DNA from: Sunxiuqinia rutila
GTDB lineage: Bacteria; Bacteroidota; Bacteroidia; Bacteroidales; Prolixibacteraceae
Length of the DNA stretch: 64,000 nucleotides
Reading direction: 5' to 3'
NCBI RefSeq assembly: GCF_050589705.1
Contig: NZ_JBNGOT010000002.1
Coordinates: forward strand, 1-64,000
The notes under the pieces were generated by a model, which did no database searches, was not told the DNA's origin, and saw only the letters and a list, made by a program, of their open reading frames with translations. Shown one piece after another: positions 1 to 9,106 of this stretch (position 1 is the stretch's first letter; each line of letters starts with the position of its first letter). Made by a program: the position numbers and the translations under genes.

Positions 1-297
1 CCTAACCCGCTTTTTCGATTATTCCAAGCACTTGAGACGCATCATGTACACCACCAATACCATTGAAGGATTCAACAAACAGATACGACGGGTTACTAAG
101 CGCAAAGGCGCATTCCCCAGTGATATGGCCTTAATGAAGATACTTTATCTGGCTCAACAACAAATAACAAAAAACTGGGTCAGCAAACCTCCTTACTGGG
201 GGCAAGTAAAACAAGAACTGATTATCAAATTTGGAGAACGATGCAAACTAAAACTCTAATAGCAAAAAATACAATTGACACAGTTTAATGAACATTA
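1..297 (+). mobile_element. right end of an IS256-family insertion sequence
   Basis: After the transposase stop come about 30 non-coding bases containing ACAATTGACACAGTTT, plausible as the terminal inverted repeat. Sulfatase coding sequence (HLGYHGKEKW) resumes at about 297. The exact boundary and the target duplication cannot be fixed because the left end is outside the window. Confidence 0.6.
2..259 (+). CDS. IS256-family transposase, C-terminal part (cut by window edge)
   Basis: The frame is open from base 2, so the gene begins outside the window. The visible 85 residues include the IS256-family C-terminal signature YTTNTIEGFNKQIRRVTK followed by KGAFPSD and LYLAQQQITKNW. In this DDE transposase family that segment follows the last catalytic Glu and ends the protein. 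The stop TAA is at 257-259. The transposase would cut and paste its element. The sulfatase next door starts abruptly about 30-40 bases downstream without its first third, so this copy appears to have inserted into it. Whether the element is complete cannot be judged from here. Confidence 0.9.
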   Translation, partial: LTRFFDYSKHLRRIMYTTNTIEGFNKQIRRVTKRKGAFPSDMALMKILYLAQQQITKNWVSKPPYWGQVKQELIIKFGERCKLKL

Positions 298-1493
298 CCC
301 ATTTGGGATATCATGGAAAGGAAAAATGGCCTTTGCAGCGTGGGTTCGATCGCTTTTATGGAATAATTTCGGGGGGAGCCAATTATTTTAATCCGAAGGC
401 TCCCAGAGGATTGACTTTGGATAACGATCCCATTGAGCCAGAAAGTGATTATTACATTACCGATGCTTTTACCGATTACGCTATTCAGTTTATTGATGAA
501 TCGGATGCAGACAAACCCTACTTCCTGTATCTGGCTTACACCAGTCCCCATTGGCCTTTACATGCCTTGCAGGAGGATATTGATAAGTATCGTGGCAAAT
601 ATATGAAAGGGTGGACCGAAACCCGGAAAGCTCGTTTGGAGAAAATGAAGGCCATTGGATTACTTCAGCAGGATGTTGATTTGTCAGATCAGGCAGGGCC
701 TGATTGGGATTCTTTGTCAGAAGAACAAAAGGAGGAGATGGATTTGCGAATGGCTATTTATGCGGCTCAAATTGATCGGATGGATCAGAATATCGGCAAG
801 TTGGTCGAATCTCTGGAAGCACGTGGTGATCTGGAGAATACTCTTATTCTCTTTTTATCCGATAATGGTGCTTGTGCCGAAGGGGGAATGCTAGGAGGGG
901 GAAAGGCTGACGACCTGGAAAGTCAACGAGGTTTTGTCCTCTCTTATGGAGAGGCTTGGGCTAATGTTTCCAGTACGCCTTTTAAACGCTATAAACACTG
1001 GGTGCACGAAGGGGGAATCAATACACCATTGATTGTTCACTGGCCTAATGGAATTTCTTCGGTTAAAAATGGTCAGTGGGTAGAAGAATATGGATTTTTG
1101 CCAGATATACTTGCCTCAATCAGAGAAGTGACAAAAGCCGATTATCCCCAAAGCCATCAAGGGAACCAGATTCAGGAATTGGTGGGTAAAAGCATTTTTC
1201 CGACAATCAGCCAGGATAAACCAATTCATACAGAACCTATTTTCTGGGAACATGAGGGGAATAAGGCTGTTCGTCTGGGTAGGTTTAAGTTGGTTTTGGC
1301 ATGGAGCAACAACCATGAAAAGTGGGAATTGTATGATATGGAAGCGGATCCGGCAGAATTACATGATCTTTCCGGTCGATATTCGGATAAAGTTGATGAG
1401 ATGAGAAAAATGTGGGAGGAGTGGGCCTTGAATCATCGAGTTGAAGACTGGAGAAAAGTGCACGAATTGGAGAGGAATCCAAGTAAGCGATAA
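288..1493 (+). pseudogene. sulfatase, 5' part removed by IS256 insertion
   Basis: The 401 residues match the C-terminal two thirds of a formylglycine-dependent arylsulfatase: HLGYHGKEKWPLQRGFDRFYG, then LYLAYTSPHWPLHA, the metal-site motif LFLSDNGA, KHWVHEGGINTPLIVHWP, and a C-terminal LYDMEADPAELHDL. The N-terminal third is missing: there is no signal peptide, no metal-binding Asp pair and no CxPxR formylglycine site. The usual GKWHLG motif reads THLG at the break, directly after the insertion-sequence end, and the ATG at 288 may come from the element. The product cannot be an active sulfatase. The family releases sulfate from sulfated glycans, and an intact paralog lies at 12199-13656. Confidence 0.88.
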
Positions 1494-1528
1494 CAATTTC
1501 GATAAAATGAATTTTAATTAACTGAATC

Positions 1529-2644
1529 ATGCAACTATTCCTTTTTCTATTATTAGCTTTTTCTTCAGGAGATGGCGATATAGTTACGAGTTCCCTGTCA
1601 AAACCTAGGGAAATAAAGGCTGCTTTATTGGCTCATGATCGTGCCATTCATGTAAAAGATGGCTGGATACGTGATCCCTATCTGGTGAAGGGACCAGACA
1701 ACTTTTTCTATCTTACCGGAACGACTCAGTCCTCGCAGCAGGAAGAGACAGAACAGACGAAATACAACATCGGACTTGGGGATTCGAGCCTTGTTGGTTA
1801 TGAACTTCAGGCTTGGAGAACGAAAGACTTCATTACCTGGGAATCTTTGGGAGTTCCTTATACACTGGAAGATGGTGTTTGGTTCAGGACAAAGCCCGAA
1901 AAGTTTAATTCCACTCCCAAAGAGTCATGGCGGCTGTGGGCACCCGAGTTTTACTTTGTTGACAACAAGGTAGTCGTGGTTCATACGAGTCCCTCTCCTG
2001 TTGGTGGGGCAAATATGTCTGTTGCTTCAAGTATTGAGCCTCAAAGGCCTTGGGTTAATCCGATGGGTACAAAGATTGGACGACGACATGATCCTTCTTT
2101 GTTTAGAGATGATGATGGTACCTGGTGGATGATTTGGGGAGCCACGTTAATTGCTCCGCTAAAACCTGATCTTTCTTATTTTTCCGGAGAAGCGGTGGAA
2201 ATTGGTCCTTCAGGAGAAAATAGGAAAATGGGGCATGAGGGATGTTTGATTAGGAAAATACATGGGAAATATGTTCTTTTTGGCACTGGTTGGTCAACAG
2301 GAATCATGCGAAAAGGGAGTTATAATCTATATTACGCTACAGCAGATAATATTGAAGGGCCTTATAGCGAACGGAAATTCGTGGGACGTTTTCTGGGGCA
2401 TGGAACGCCATTTCAAGATGAGGTAGGAAAATGGTGGTGTACAGCTTTTTTTAATGCCAACGTTCCTCCTCTTGCAAAAAAAGACATTCAATCCCGGGAT
2501 CTGTCTCAAAATGCCTAAACCATCAATGAGCAAGGGGTAACACTTGTTCCTTTAGACGTGAAAATGGTCAACAATGAACTTATCATTCGGGCAAAAGATC
2601 CAAATTATGCTAACCCTGGACCTGATGAAGCACAACAATTTTGA
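1529..2644 (+). pseudogene. glycoside hydrolase family 43-like, interrupted by an in-frame stop
   Basis: The first open segment (1529-2518, 329 aa) has a short signal peptide and a five-bladed beta-propeller GH43-type sequence: GWIRDPYL (base Asp), WRLWAPEFYF, RRHDPSLF and GHEGCLI (acid Glu). It ends at TAA 2516-2518. The same frame then continues as TINEQGVTLVPLDVKM and so on to TGA at 2642-2644, which reads as the natural C-terminus of such proteins. A single change in a Tyr codon would explain the stop, which costs 41 codons. The enzyme would have cleaved arabinose, xylose or galactose units from a glycan. The shortened protein might still fold, but this edge blade normally closes the propeller. 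Confidence 0.78.
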
Positions 2645-3053
2645 GGGTGAAATAATCTTAAGGTAGATTGATTTTAGGAATCAGAAATGGGGAATCGAGA
2701 CTTTAAGACTTTACATCAAGAGGCATTGCTGAGTATTTAAAAGTATATCATACTAAAGTTTTCAGGAAATAAAGTATTAATGAAGCATTGTCTTTCTTGA
2801 TCTAAACTGAAGAAACAGTCAAGGTGCTTCTCTGATTAGATAGCACAGCCAGATGGGGGGATATCACTTGTTGCTGTGGGCTTTCAAAAGAGGTAGGATT
2901 ACTTGGCTAATGGCTTGAAAGGCAGAATGAAGAAATAACTCCCGAATTTAATTTTATTCTGGCGTGAGTGGATAAGGAGTTCATCTTGTATTTAAGTTAC
3001 CAGCAATACTATTGTTGATAACCTAAACCAACTAAACTTTAAATCATTTAATT
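2645..3053. other. intergenic region without recognisable gene
   Basis: About 410 bases with scattered stops in all frames and no homology I recognise. The last 40 bases before the GH92 start (AACCAACTAAACTTTAAATC) look like an AT-rich 5' untranslated region. The region may hold the promoter of the following operon and degraded DNA linked to the neighbouring broken genes. Confidence 0.5.
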
Positions 3054-5195
3054 ATGCTATTTAAGCATGCCTTTGTAATCGCAGTTCTGGTATTTCTTTT
3101 TTCTTGTGAAGAATCTTCCAAACAATTGACTGATTATGTCAATCATTTTTTAGGAACGGCTCCGTTGCAGGATAGTGTTGATGTGGGCTATACTCCACCC
3201 AAAGACTGGCGTGTTTGGGCCGGCTTAACCTTCCCGGGAACCTCGCTTCCCAATGCGATGGTTCAGTTAAGTCCGATTACCGAATGGCGCAGCGGTTCCG
3301 GCTATGAATACGAAGATGAGAAAATACTGGCTTTTACGCATACCAATAAGGGACACTGGAATCTGTGTCACATTCCGTTTTTGCCAGTCACAGGTGAGGT
3401 GGATCCCTACGATTTTGCTTCGGCTTTCAGCCACGAAAACGAGTCGGCCAAACCTGGTTATTACCAGGTTTGGCTGGAGCGTTATAACATTGATGTGGAA
3501 TTAACTTCTACTTTGCGTACTGGATTTCATAAATATACCTTCGAAGCTAATCAGCCGAAGAAGTTGGTTGCGCAGTTGAATCGTTCCAATGAAAGGGTGA
3601 GCGACTGGCAAATTGAGCAACAAGGCGAGCAAGCCTTTCAGGGCTATCAGCAAACCGGTGGCAAAATCTATTTTTACGCACAAGCCAATCATGCCATAAA
3701 AGGCATCGAATCGTTGGGCGAAGGACGAGACGAAATCTCGGTAGTGAACTTTAAAGAATCCGATCAGCCTTTGGAAATCAAAGTCGGCCTTTCGTTTGTG
3801 AGTACCGAAAATGCCAAAGAAAACCTCGAAGCAGAAGTGGGCTCAAAAAGTTTTTTAGAAGTGAAAAGTGAAGCCAGCCAAACCTGGGAAAACCTACTGT
3901 CTAAAATTCAGGTGACCGGTGGAACAGAGCGTCAAAAAGAACTGTTCTACTCTTCACTATACCGTTCGTTCCTGTGGCCGGCTTTGCGTAGTGATGTGAA
4001 TGGCGAATTTACAGATGCCACCGGGAAGGTGGTACAAAAGAATTTCCGCTACTACACCAATCCTTCATTATGGGATACCTACCGGAACAAGCTGGTGTTG
4101 CTGGGCATGCTGTCGCCCGATGTCACTAATGATGTCATTCAGTCCTTGATTGATAAAGGTGAGAAAACAGGTTTTATGCCAACCTTTTTCCATGGCGATC
4201 ATGCTGCACCCTTTATTTCAGGTTCATACCTGCGAGGTATTCGTGGCTACGATGTACAAAGTGCTTACGAGTTGCTTATGAATAATGCTACGAAAGAAGG
4301 CGGCACGCGCCCACATATTTTGGAATACATCGAGAAGGGCTACATTTCGACGCCCGAAGTGGAAAATCCACATGTTGAAACGAAAGCCAAAGCAGGGGTG
4401 ACAAAAACGCAGGAATATGCCTATGATGACTATTCGCTGGCTGTGTTGGCCAAAGAGTTGAACCGCGAAGACGATTACCAGATGTTAATGAGTCGAGCTT
4501 CAAATTATAAAAACCTGTTTGATTCGTCAACCGGATTGATGCGCGGGCGATTGGAAAATGGCGATTGGGTTGCTGAGTTTAATCCGGAATATCCCTATTA
4601 CGAATACATGTACCGCGAGGCTAATGCGTGGCAGTCTGCTTTCTTTGCACCACATGACACCGAAGGATTGATCGGTTTGTATGAGAGCAAGGATGCGTTT
4701 GAGCAAAAGCTCGATCAGTTGTTTACAATTCCCTGGAACGGTAATTATATTGCACGCAATGTTTCATCTTTTATCGGTCAGTATTGCCATGGAAATCAAC
4801 CTGCTCATAGTTTCCCATTTCTTTACCATTTCGTTGATAAACCTGAAAAGTCGCAGGTGATGCTTGATAGTATTATGAATCATTTTTACGGAATGGGCGA
4901 ACACGGTTTGGCGCTTTGCGGTATGGATGATGCAGGCGAAATGTCTTCCTGGTATGTGTTTGCGGCCATGGGGATTTATCCTTATTCTCCGGGCGATGCT
5001 GAGTATATTGTATCGGTTCCTTTGTTTGATCAGGTTACTATTGAGCTGGATAATGAAACCTATTTTACGATTCATAAAGTGGGTGCTGGTCGGAAAATGA
5101 CCCAGATAAGTTATGATGATGAACGACTTGACGGGTATTTTATTTCACATGGCAACTTGAAGAAAGGGAAGAAGCTATTTATTACAACCGAATGA
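3054..5195 (+). CDS. GH92 exo-alpha-mannosidase lipoprotein
   Basis: 713 residues, the normal size for glycoside hydrolase family 92, a calcium-dependent inverting exo-alpha-mannosidase that trims terminal mannose from N-glycans or mannans. The N-terminus is a lipoprotein signal ending LFLFSC (Cys18), so the enzyme is anchored in the periplasm or on the surface. Family motifs: AGLTFPGTSLPNAMVQLSP near the start, WDTYRNKLVLL in the middle, HGNQPAHSFPFLY, and GMDDAGEMSSWYVFAAMG (Asp625/Asp626 in the catalytic-base motif, where Gln is more usual than Glu at the sixth position). The C-terminal YFISHGNLKKGK shows it is complete. It is followed at 30 bases by the aldose epimerase and a GH76-like gene, so a mannose-glycan operon is plausible. 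Confidence 0.93.
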   Translation: MLFKHAFVIAVLVFLFSCEESSKQLTDYVNHFLGTAPLQDSVDVGYTPPKDWRVWAGLTFPGTSLPNAMVQLSPITEWRSGSGYEYEDEKILAFTHTNKGHWNLCHIPFLPVTGEVDPYDFASAFSHENESAKPGYYQVWLERYNIDVELTSTLRTGFHKYTFEANQPKKLVAQLNRSNERVSDWQIEQQGEQAFQGYQQTGGKIYFYAQANHAIKGIESLGEGRDEISVVNFKESDQPLEIKVGLSFVSTENAKENLEAEVGSKSFLEVKSEASQTWENLLSKIQVTGGTERQKELFYSSLYRSFLWPALRSDVNGEFTDATGKVVQKNFRYYTNPSLWDTYRNKLVLLGMLSPDVTNDVIQSLIDKGEKTGFMPTFFHGDHAAPFISGSYLRGIRGYDVQSAYELLMNNATKEGGTRPHILEYIEKGYISTPEVENPHVETKAKAGVTKTQEYAYDDYSLAVLAKELNREDDYQMLMSRASNYKNLFDSSTGLMRGRLENGDWVAEFNPEYPYYEYMYREANAWQSAFFAPHDTEGLIGLYESKDAFEQKLDQLFTIPWNGNYIARNVSSFIGQYCHGNQPAHSFPFLYHFVDKPEKSQVMLDSIMNHFYGMGEHGLALCGMDDAGEMSSWYVFAAMGIYPYSPGDAEYIVSVPLFDQVTIELDNETYFTIHKVGAGRKMTQISYDDERLDGYFISHGNLKKGKKLFITTE

Positions 5196-5225
5196 TTTTT
5201 TGAATTTTAATATTGAAACTGAAAA

Positions 5226-6371
5226 ATGAAAACGAACAATCTTATAATTCTATTAGTGGTGCTATTAATTGGTGTGAGCTGCAATAGGCCGATTTTAAAA
5301 GGATCTCCTGAGATTAAACTTAATCCGGAGAATTTCCAGAAGACTGTTGATGGGAAGAGTACTGACCTGTTCTTTCTGAAGAATGGAAATACGGCTGCAG
5401 CAATTACTAACTATGGAGGACGCATTGTTAGTCTGTTAACACCCGATAAAACAGGTGAATATGCTGATGTCGTATTGGGGTTTGGCTCGATCGATGGGTA
5501 TTTAAATGCAAAAGAAGTGTTTCATGGAGCATTAATTGGACGAGTCGGAAATCGAATCGCAAAAGGAGAATTTGAGTTGCAAGGAAAAATATATACACTT
5601 CCTTTAAACAATGGTGTAAATCATCTGCACGGAGGTCCTAAGGGGTTTCATAATGTTGTGTGGGATTTAAAAATGAAGACTGATTCGTCTGTTACGTTGA
5701 CTTACTTATCAAAAGATGGAGAAATGGGCTATCCGGGGAACCTGGCAGTTACTGTTCAGTATACGCTGACAACATCCAATGCATTGAGAATTGATTATAA
5801 GGCAACGACTGATAAAGCTACACCTGTGAACTTGACGAATCATGCCTTTTTTAATTTGGCAGGTGAAGCAAGTGGTACAATTAACGATCATCTGTTAACG
5901 ATAAATGCTGATTATTATACTCCTGTTGATTCAACATTGATTCCTTATGGAAAGAATGAATCGGTTGAGGGCACTCCATTTGATTTTAGAAAAAGAAAAC
6001 CGATTGGACAGGATCTGCATTTTCAGAAGACAAACGAGCAACTGAACAATGGCCTTGGCTACGATCATAATTTTGTCTTGAATAAAGAGAGTCGGGGAGA
6101 AATGACATGGGCTGCATCCGTCTACGAGCCGGTGAGTGGCCGGAAAATGGAGGTCTTTACAAAAGAACCTGGACTCCAGTTTTACGGAGGAAATTTCATG
6201 GATGGGGCTGATGTTGGGAAATATGGAAGATCATTTGACTATCGGGAATCATTGGCATTGGAAACTCAACACTTTCCAGACAGTCCCAATCAAGCACTAT
6301 TTCCATCAATTATCCTGAACCCGGGTGAGGAGTATAATACATCCACCATTTACAAGTTCAGTGTTGAATAG
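5226..6371 (+). CDS. aldose 1-epimerase (mutarotase) lipoprotein
   Basis: 381 residues with a lipoprotein signal (LIGVSC, Cys19), unlike cytoplasmic GalM. Family motifs are clear: GRVGNRIAKGEF, NNGVNHLHGGPKGFHNVVWD (catalytic His), NLTNHAFFNLAG (second His) and ALETQHFPDSPNQ (catalytic Glu). It interconverts alpha and beta anomers of free hexoses or pentoses, here outside the cytoplasm, so it can prepare sugars released by the adjacent glycosidases for uptake. It lies 30 bases after the GH92 gene and 19 bases before the GH76-like gene on the same strand. Sugar preference cannot be read from the sequence. Confidence 0.94.
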   Translation: MKTNNLIILLVVLLIGVSCNRPILKGSPEIKLNPENFQKTVDGKSTDLFFLKNGNTAAAITNYGGRIVSLLTPDKTGEYADVVLGFGSIDGYLNAKEVFHGALIGRVGNRIAKGEFELQGKIYTLPLNNGVNHLHGGPKGFHNVVWDLKMKTDSSVTLTYLSKDGEMGYPGNLAVTVQYTLTTSNALRIDYKATTDKATPVNLTNHAFFNLAGEASGTINDHLLTINADYYTPVDSTLIPYGKNESVEGTPFDFRKRKPIGQDLHFQKTNEQLNNGLGYDHNFVLNKESRGEMTWAASVYEPVSGRKMEVFTKEPGLQFYGGNFMDGADVGKYGRSFDYRESLALETQHFPDSPNQALFPSIILNPGEEYNTSTIYKFSVE

Positions 6372-6390
6372 AAATGATAGCAAATAGAAT

Positions 6391-7839
6391 ATGAAACTTT
6401 TACAAATCAATATTGCAACTTGTGTTTTGGTGTTGTTTATTGCGATAGCGTGTAGAGATGCAGCATCTAAAAATAGTTCGCACACCTCTTCGAAAGAGAG
6501 TATTACTTTGTCTGGAGAAAACCTTCGGCGAGCAATGGCGCTAACCGACAGTGCAATCGTTGCTCACTTTACAGGGAAAGAGATGGCGATGGCCAGGTTT
6601 TATAACCCATATACCGGCGTACGTTCAGAAGAAAAAGGGAGCATTTGGATGTATACGAGTGCTATTGAGGCCATAAATGCAATTCTTCATGGGCTTGAAG
6701 CTCAAAAATCAGAAGGAGATGTATCGCTTTACAATGCAAATTTTGAGCGTTATGTGCAATTATTGCACTCGTTGTATGAAAATGCTGATTATTATTTAGG
6801 GACTTTTGAGTTGACATCCTATACTCAAACTCGAAAGTGGTCGGTATACGGAGTAAATCGGCACAATGTAAAGGGAGCTGCAAAGGTTGCGGGAATCGAG
6901 AACGTTTATGATGATCAAATGTGGTTGGTTCGTGAGCTGATTGAAGCTTATAGACTTACGAAGAATGAAGTCTACTTACAGAAAGCTGAATATCTAACTG
7001 AATATATTCTGGATGGATGGGATTGTACTCGAGATGGTCATGGAAATGAAATTGGAGGAATAACGTGGGGGCCGGGTTATGTAACTAAACATGCTTGTAG
7101 TAATGCCCCAATGGTAAGTCCCTTAGTTTGGTTATCTGAATTGTATAAAAACAAACCAGACGAAATTACCTACAACTTTATTGATGCAAAGGATAATAAA
7201 ACCCGTCAAACCATCTTGGTTAAAAAAAGCGACTATTATCTCGAATTTGCAAAGAAAATTTATCATTGGCAGAAAGAACATTTGTTACGAGAAGATGGTG
7301 TATATGATGATATGATGGGAGGGTGTGTTCCTGGCACTCCTGAAACAGAGATTGTAAATGGCACTGTTTTTCGTAAAGGGATTGTTTGTCGCGATCGTGT
7401 AGGGCCTGCTATTACTTACAACAGTGGAACCATGCTTTCTGGTGCCACAGATTTGTATCGTGTGACAAATAATGAACATTACCTTGATGATGCAAGAAAA
7501 TTAGCCGATGCCAGCTTCAACTATTTTGCAAAACCAGAACAAACTTTACCTGGATACTACACATACGACACCAGTGGTTTTCGAAACTGGTTTAACGGTG
7601 TATTGATGCGAGCTTATGTTGATATTTTCCCGGCATATGATAATGTTGAAAAATACATCGATAGTTTCCAAAAGATCTTGGATTATGGATATGAAAACTT
7701 CCTTTTCAAGGGGGTTCTTCCTACAAACTTGTTGGCTGGCTGGAACTCTGAGCATGATAAGAATAACACAGAAGCCATGTTCAGTTTTGCTTTTGCTGCT
7801 GAATATGCAGTCTTATCAAGCTATGAACTCCAAAAATAA
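6391..7839 (+). CDS. GH76-like secreted (alpha/alpha)6 glycosidase
   Basis: 482 residues with a lipoprotein-type N-terminus (IAIAC, Cys21). The pattern fits an (alpha/alpha)6 barrel of family 76, known mainly as endo-alpha-1,6-mannanase. It has VYDDQMWLVRELIEAY (consecutive Asp174-Asp175, typical of the catalytic pair), YLQKAEYLTEYILDGWD, GGITWGPGY and TYNSGTMLSGATDLYRVT. The GH76 call agrees with the GH92 gene two positions upstream, since both act on mannose glycans. It could instead belong to a related barrel family, so the substrate is an inference. The stop codon at 7837-7839 runs into an 18-bp tandem duplication. Confidence 0.75.
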   Translation: MKLLQINIATCVLVLFIAIACRDAASKNSSHTSSKESITLSGENLRRAMALTDSAIVAHFTGKEMAMARFYNPYTGVRSEEKGSIWMYTSAIEAINAILHGLEAQKSEGDVSLYNANFERYVQLLHSLYENADYYLGTFELTSYTQTRKWSVYGVNRHNVKGAAKVAGIENVYDDQMWLVRELIEAYRLTKNEVYLQKAEYLTEYILDGWDCTRDGHGNEIGGITWGPGYVTKHACSNAPMVSPLVWLSELYKNKPDEITYNFIDAKDNKTRQTILVKKSDYYLEFAKKIYHWQKEHLLREDGVYDDMMGGCVPGTPETEIVNGTVFRKGIVCRDRVGPAITYNSGTMLSGATDLYRVTNNEHYLDDARKLADASFNYFAKPEQTLPGYYTYDTSGFRNWFNGVLMRAYVDIFPAYDNVEKYIDSFQKILDYGYENFLFKGVLPTNLLAGWNSEHDKNNTEAMFSFAFAAEYAVLSSYELQK

Positions 7840-7840
7840 T

Positions 7841-7876
7841 GCTAAATCAGAGAATAATACTAAATCAGAGAATAAT
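7841..7876. repeat. two-copy 18-bp tandem duplication
   Basis: GCTAAATCAGAGAATAAT (7841-7858) is followed at once by ACTAAATCAGAGAATAAT (7859-7876), differing at one base. It lies just after the GH76-like stop, in the leader of the next GH43 gene. It lengthens the open frame upstream of that gene but probably does not code. Confidence 0.85.
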
Positions 7877-7943
7877 GCTTATGAGGAAAGATCGGTTTCT
7901 AAAGGTCTCACAATCTTTAAGTTTGAATAAGTCAAACCTAATA

Positions 7944-9062
7944 ATGAAACAAATTAAAATTAGTTTAAGTGAATTGGCGCTTGTAATGCTTTTGGGGCTA
8001 ATAACCTTTTTTACTGGGTGTCAGCCGGCAAAAGAACAGCTGAAATTTGACAACCCGTTGCCCGTTGAATTTGGGGATCCATATATTCTGAAAGCATCGG
8101 ACGGGATGTATTACATGGTCGGCACCGGAGGTGTGAAGGATGGCTTCAAAATGTATTCGTCGACCGATTTAAAGAGCTGGAAAGACGAAGGCCGTATTTA
8201 TCAGGGGAACACAGATGACTCATGGAATATTGCCAATTTTTGGGCTCCTGAATTGTACGAAAAAGACGGGAAGTTTTATTTGCTGTTTAGTGCCGACTGG
8301 CGTGAAAATCCCACCAACGAACTCGAAAACTTTCGTATCGGAGTGGCGGTTTCCGACAAGCCAACTGGTCCTTACACCGACCTGATGGATCGACCGATTT
8401 TTGATCCGGGATATCCTGTTATTGATGGAAACCTTTGGTTTGAAAACGACAAAGTTTACCTGTATTATTCGCGATGTTGCTATAAAAATCCGGTAGAAAG
8501 CGAAGTGGCCGACTGGGCTCGTGAGAAAGGGATGTTCAAGGAGATTGAAGAGAGCTGGATTTACGGGGTAGAACTTCGGGCTGACTTTTCTGGAATTATC
8601 GGAGACCCCAAACTATTGCTGCGTCCACCGGTAAAGATGGACGACCAGCAGGCCGAGTGGGAAAGCCGTTCGGTAACTTCGGGTGAAGTAAACCGCCGCT
8701 GGACCGAAGGTTCTTTCCTGCTGAAAAACAAGGATACCTACTACATTATGTATTCGGCCAATTACTTTGGCGGAAAAAACTATGCAGTGGGTTATGCCAC
8801 TTCCGATTCACCCTTAGGGCCTTTTCAAAAGGCAGCTAACAACCCGGTTTTACAAAAAAATGTGGAACAGGGAGGAGTAGTAACCGGCACCGGGCATAAC
8901 TCGGTGACACTGGCTCCCGATGGGGAAACATTGCTGTGTGTGTATCACGGAAGAACTTCGAAAACGGGTGACGAACGGGTGGTTTTCATCGATCCGATGG
9001 AGATTGACACGAATGGAAAACTGATTGTTTATGGACCGACGACAAAAGAAGAAAAACGATGA
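7944..9062 (+). CDS. GH43 glycoside hydrolase lipoprotein
   Basis: 372 residues when started at ATG 7944, which gives a proper lipoprotein signal (LITFFTGC, Cys26). The frame is open further upstream only through the tandem duplication. The five-bladed propeller motifs of family 43 are present: VEFGDPYILK (base Asp45), FWAPELYEKDGKFYLLFSA, VIDGNLWFENDKVYLYYS (pKa-modulating Asp) and WTEGSFLLKNKDTYYIMYS (acid Glu). The family removes arabinofuranose, xylose or galactose from plant or algal polysaccharides, and the subfamily cannot be named from sequence alone. Two more GH43 genes follow in the same direction, suggesting stepwise removal of different side chains. Confidence 0.92.
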   Translation: MKQIKISLSELALVMLLGLITFFTGCQPAKEQLKFDNPLPVEFGDPYILKASDGMYYMVGTGGVKDGFKMYSSTDLKSWKDEGRIYQGNTDDSWNIANFWAPELYEKDGKFYLLFSADWRENPTNELENFRIGVAVSDKPTGPYTDLMDRPIFDPGYPVIDGNLWFENDKVYLYYSRCCYKNPVESEVADWAREKGMFKEIEESWIYGVELRADFSGIIGDPKLLLRPPVKMDDQQAEWESRSVTSGEVNRRWTEGSFLLKNKDTYYIMYSANYFGGKNYAVGYATSDSPLGPFQKAANNPVLQKNVEQGGVVTGTGHNSVTLAPDGETLLCVYHGRTSKTGDERVVFIDPMEIDTNGKLIVYGPTTKEEKR

Positions 9063-9106
9063 AAAAAGGTTGGATCGTTAATAAAAAATAGTTCAGAAAA
9101 TACAAC

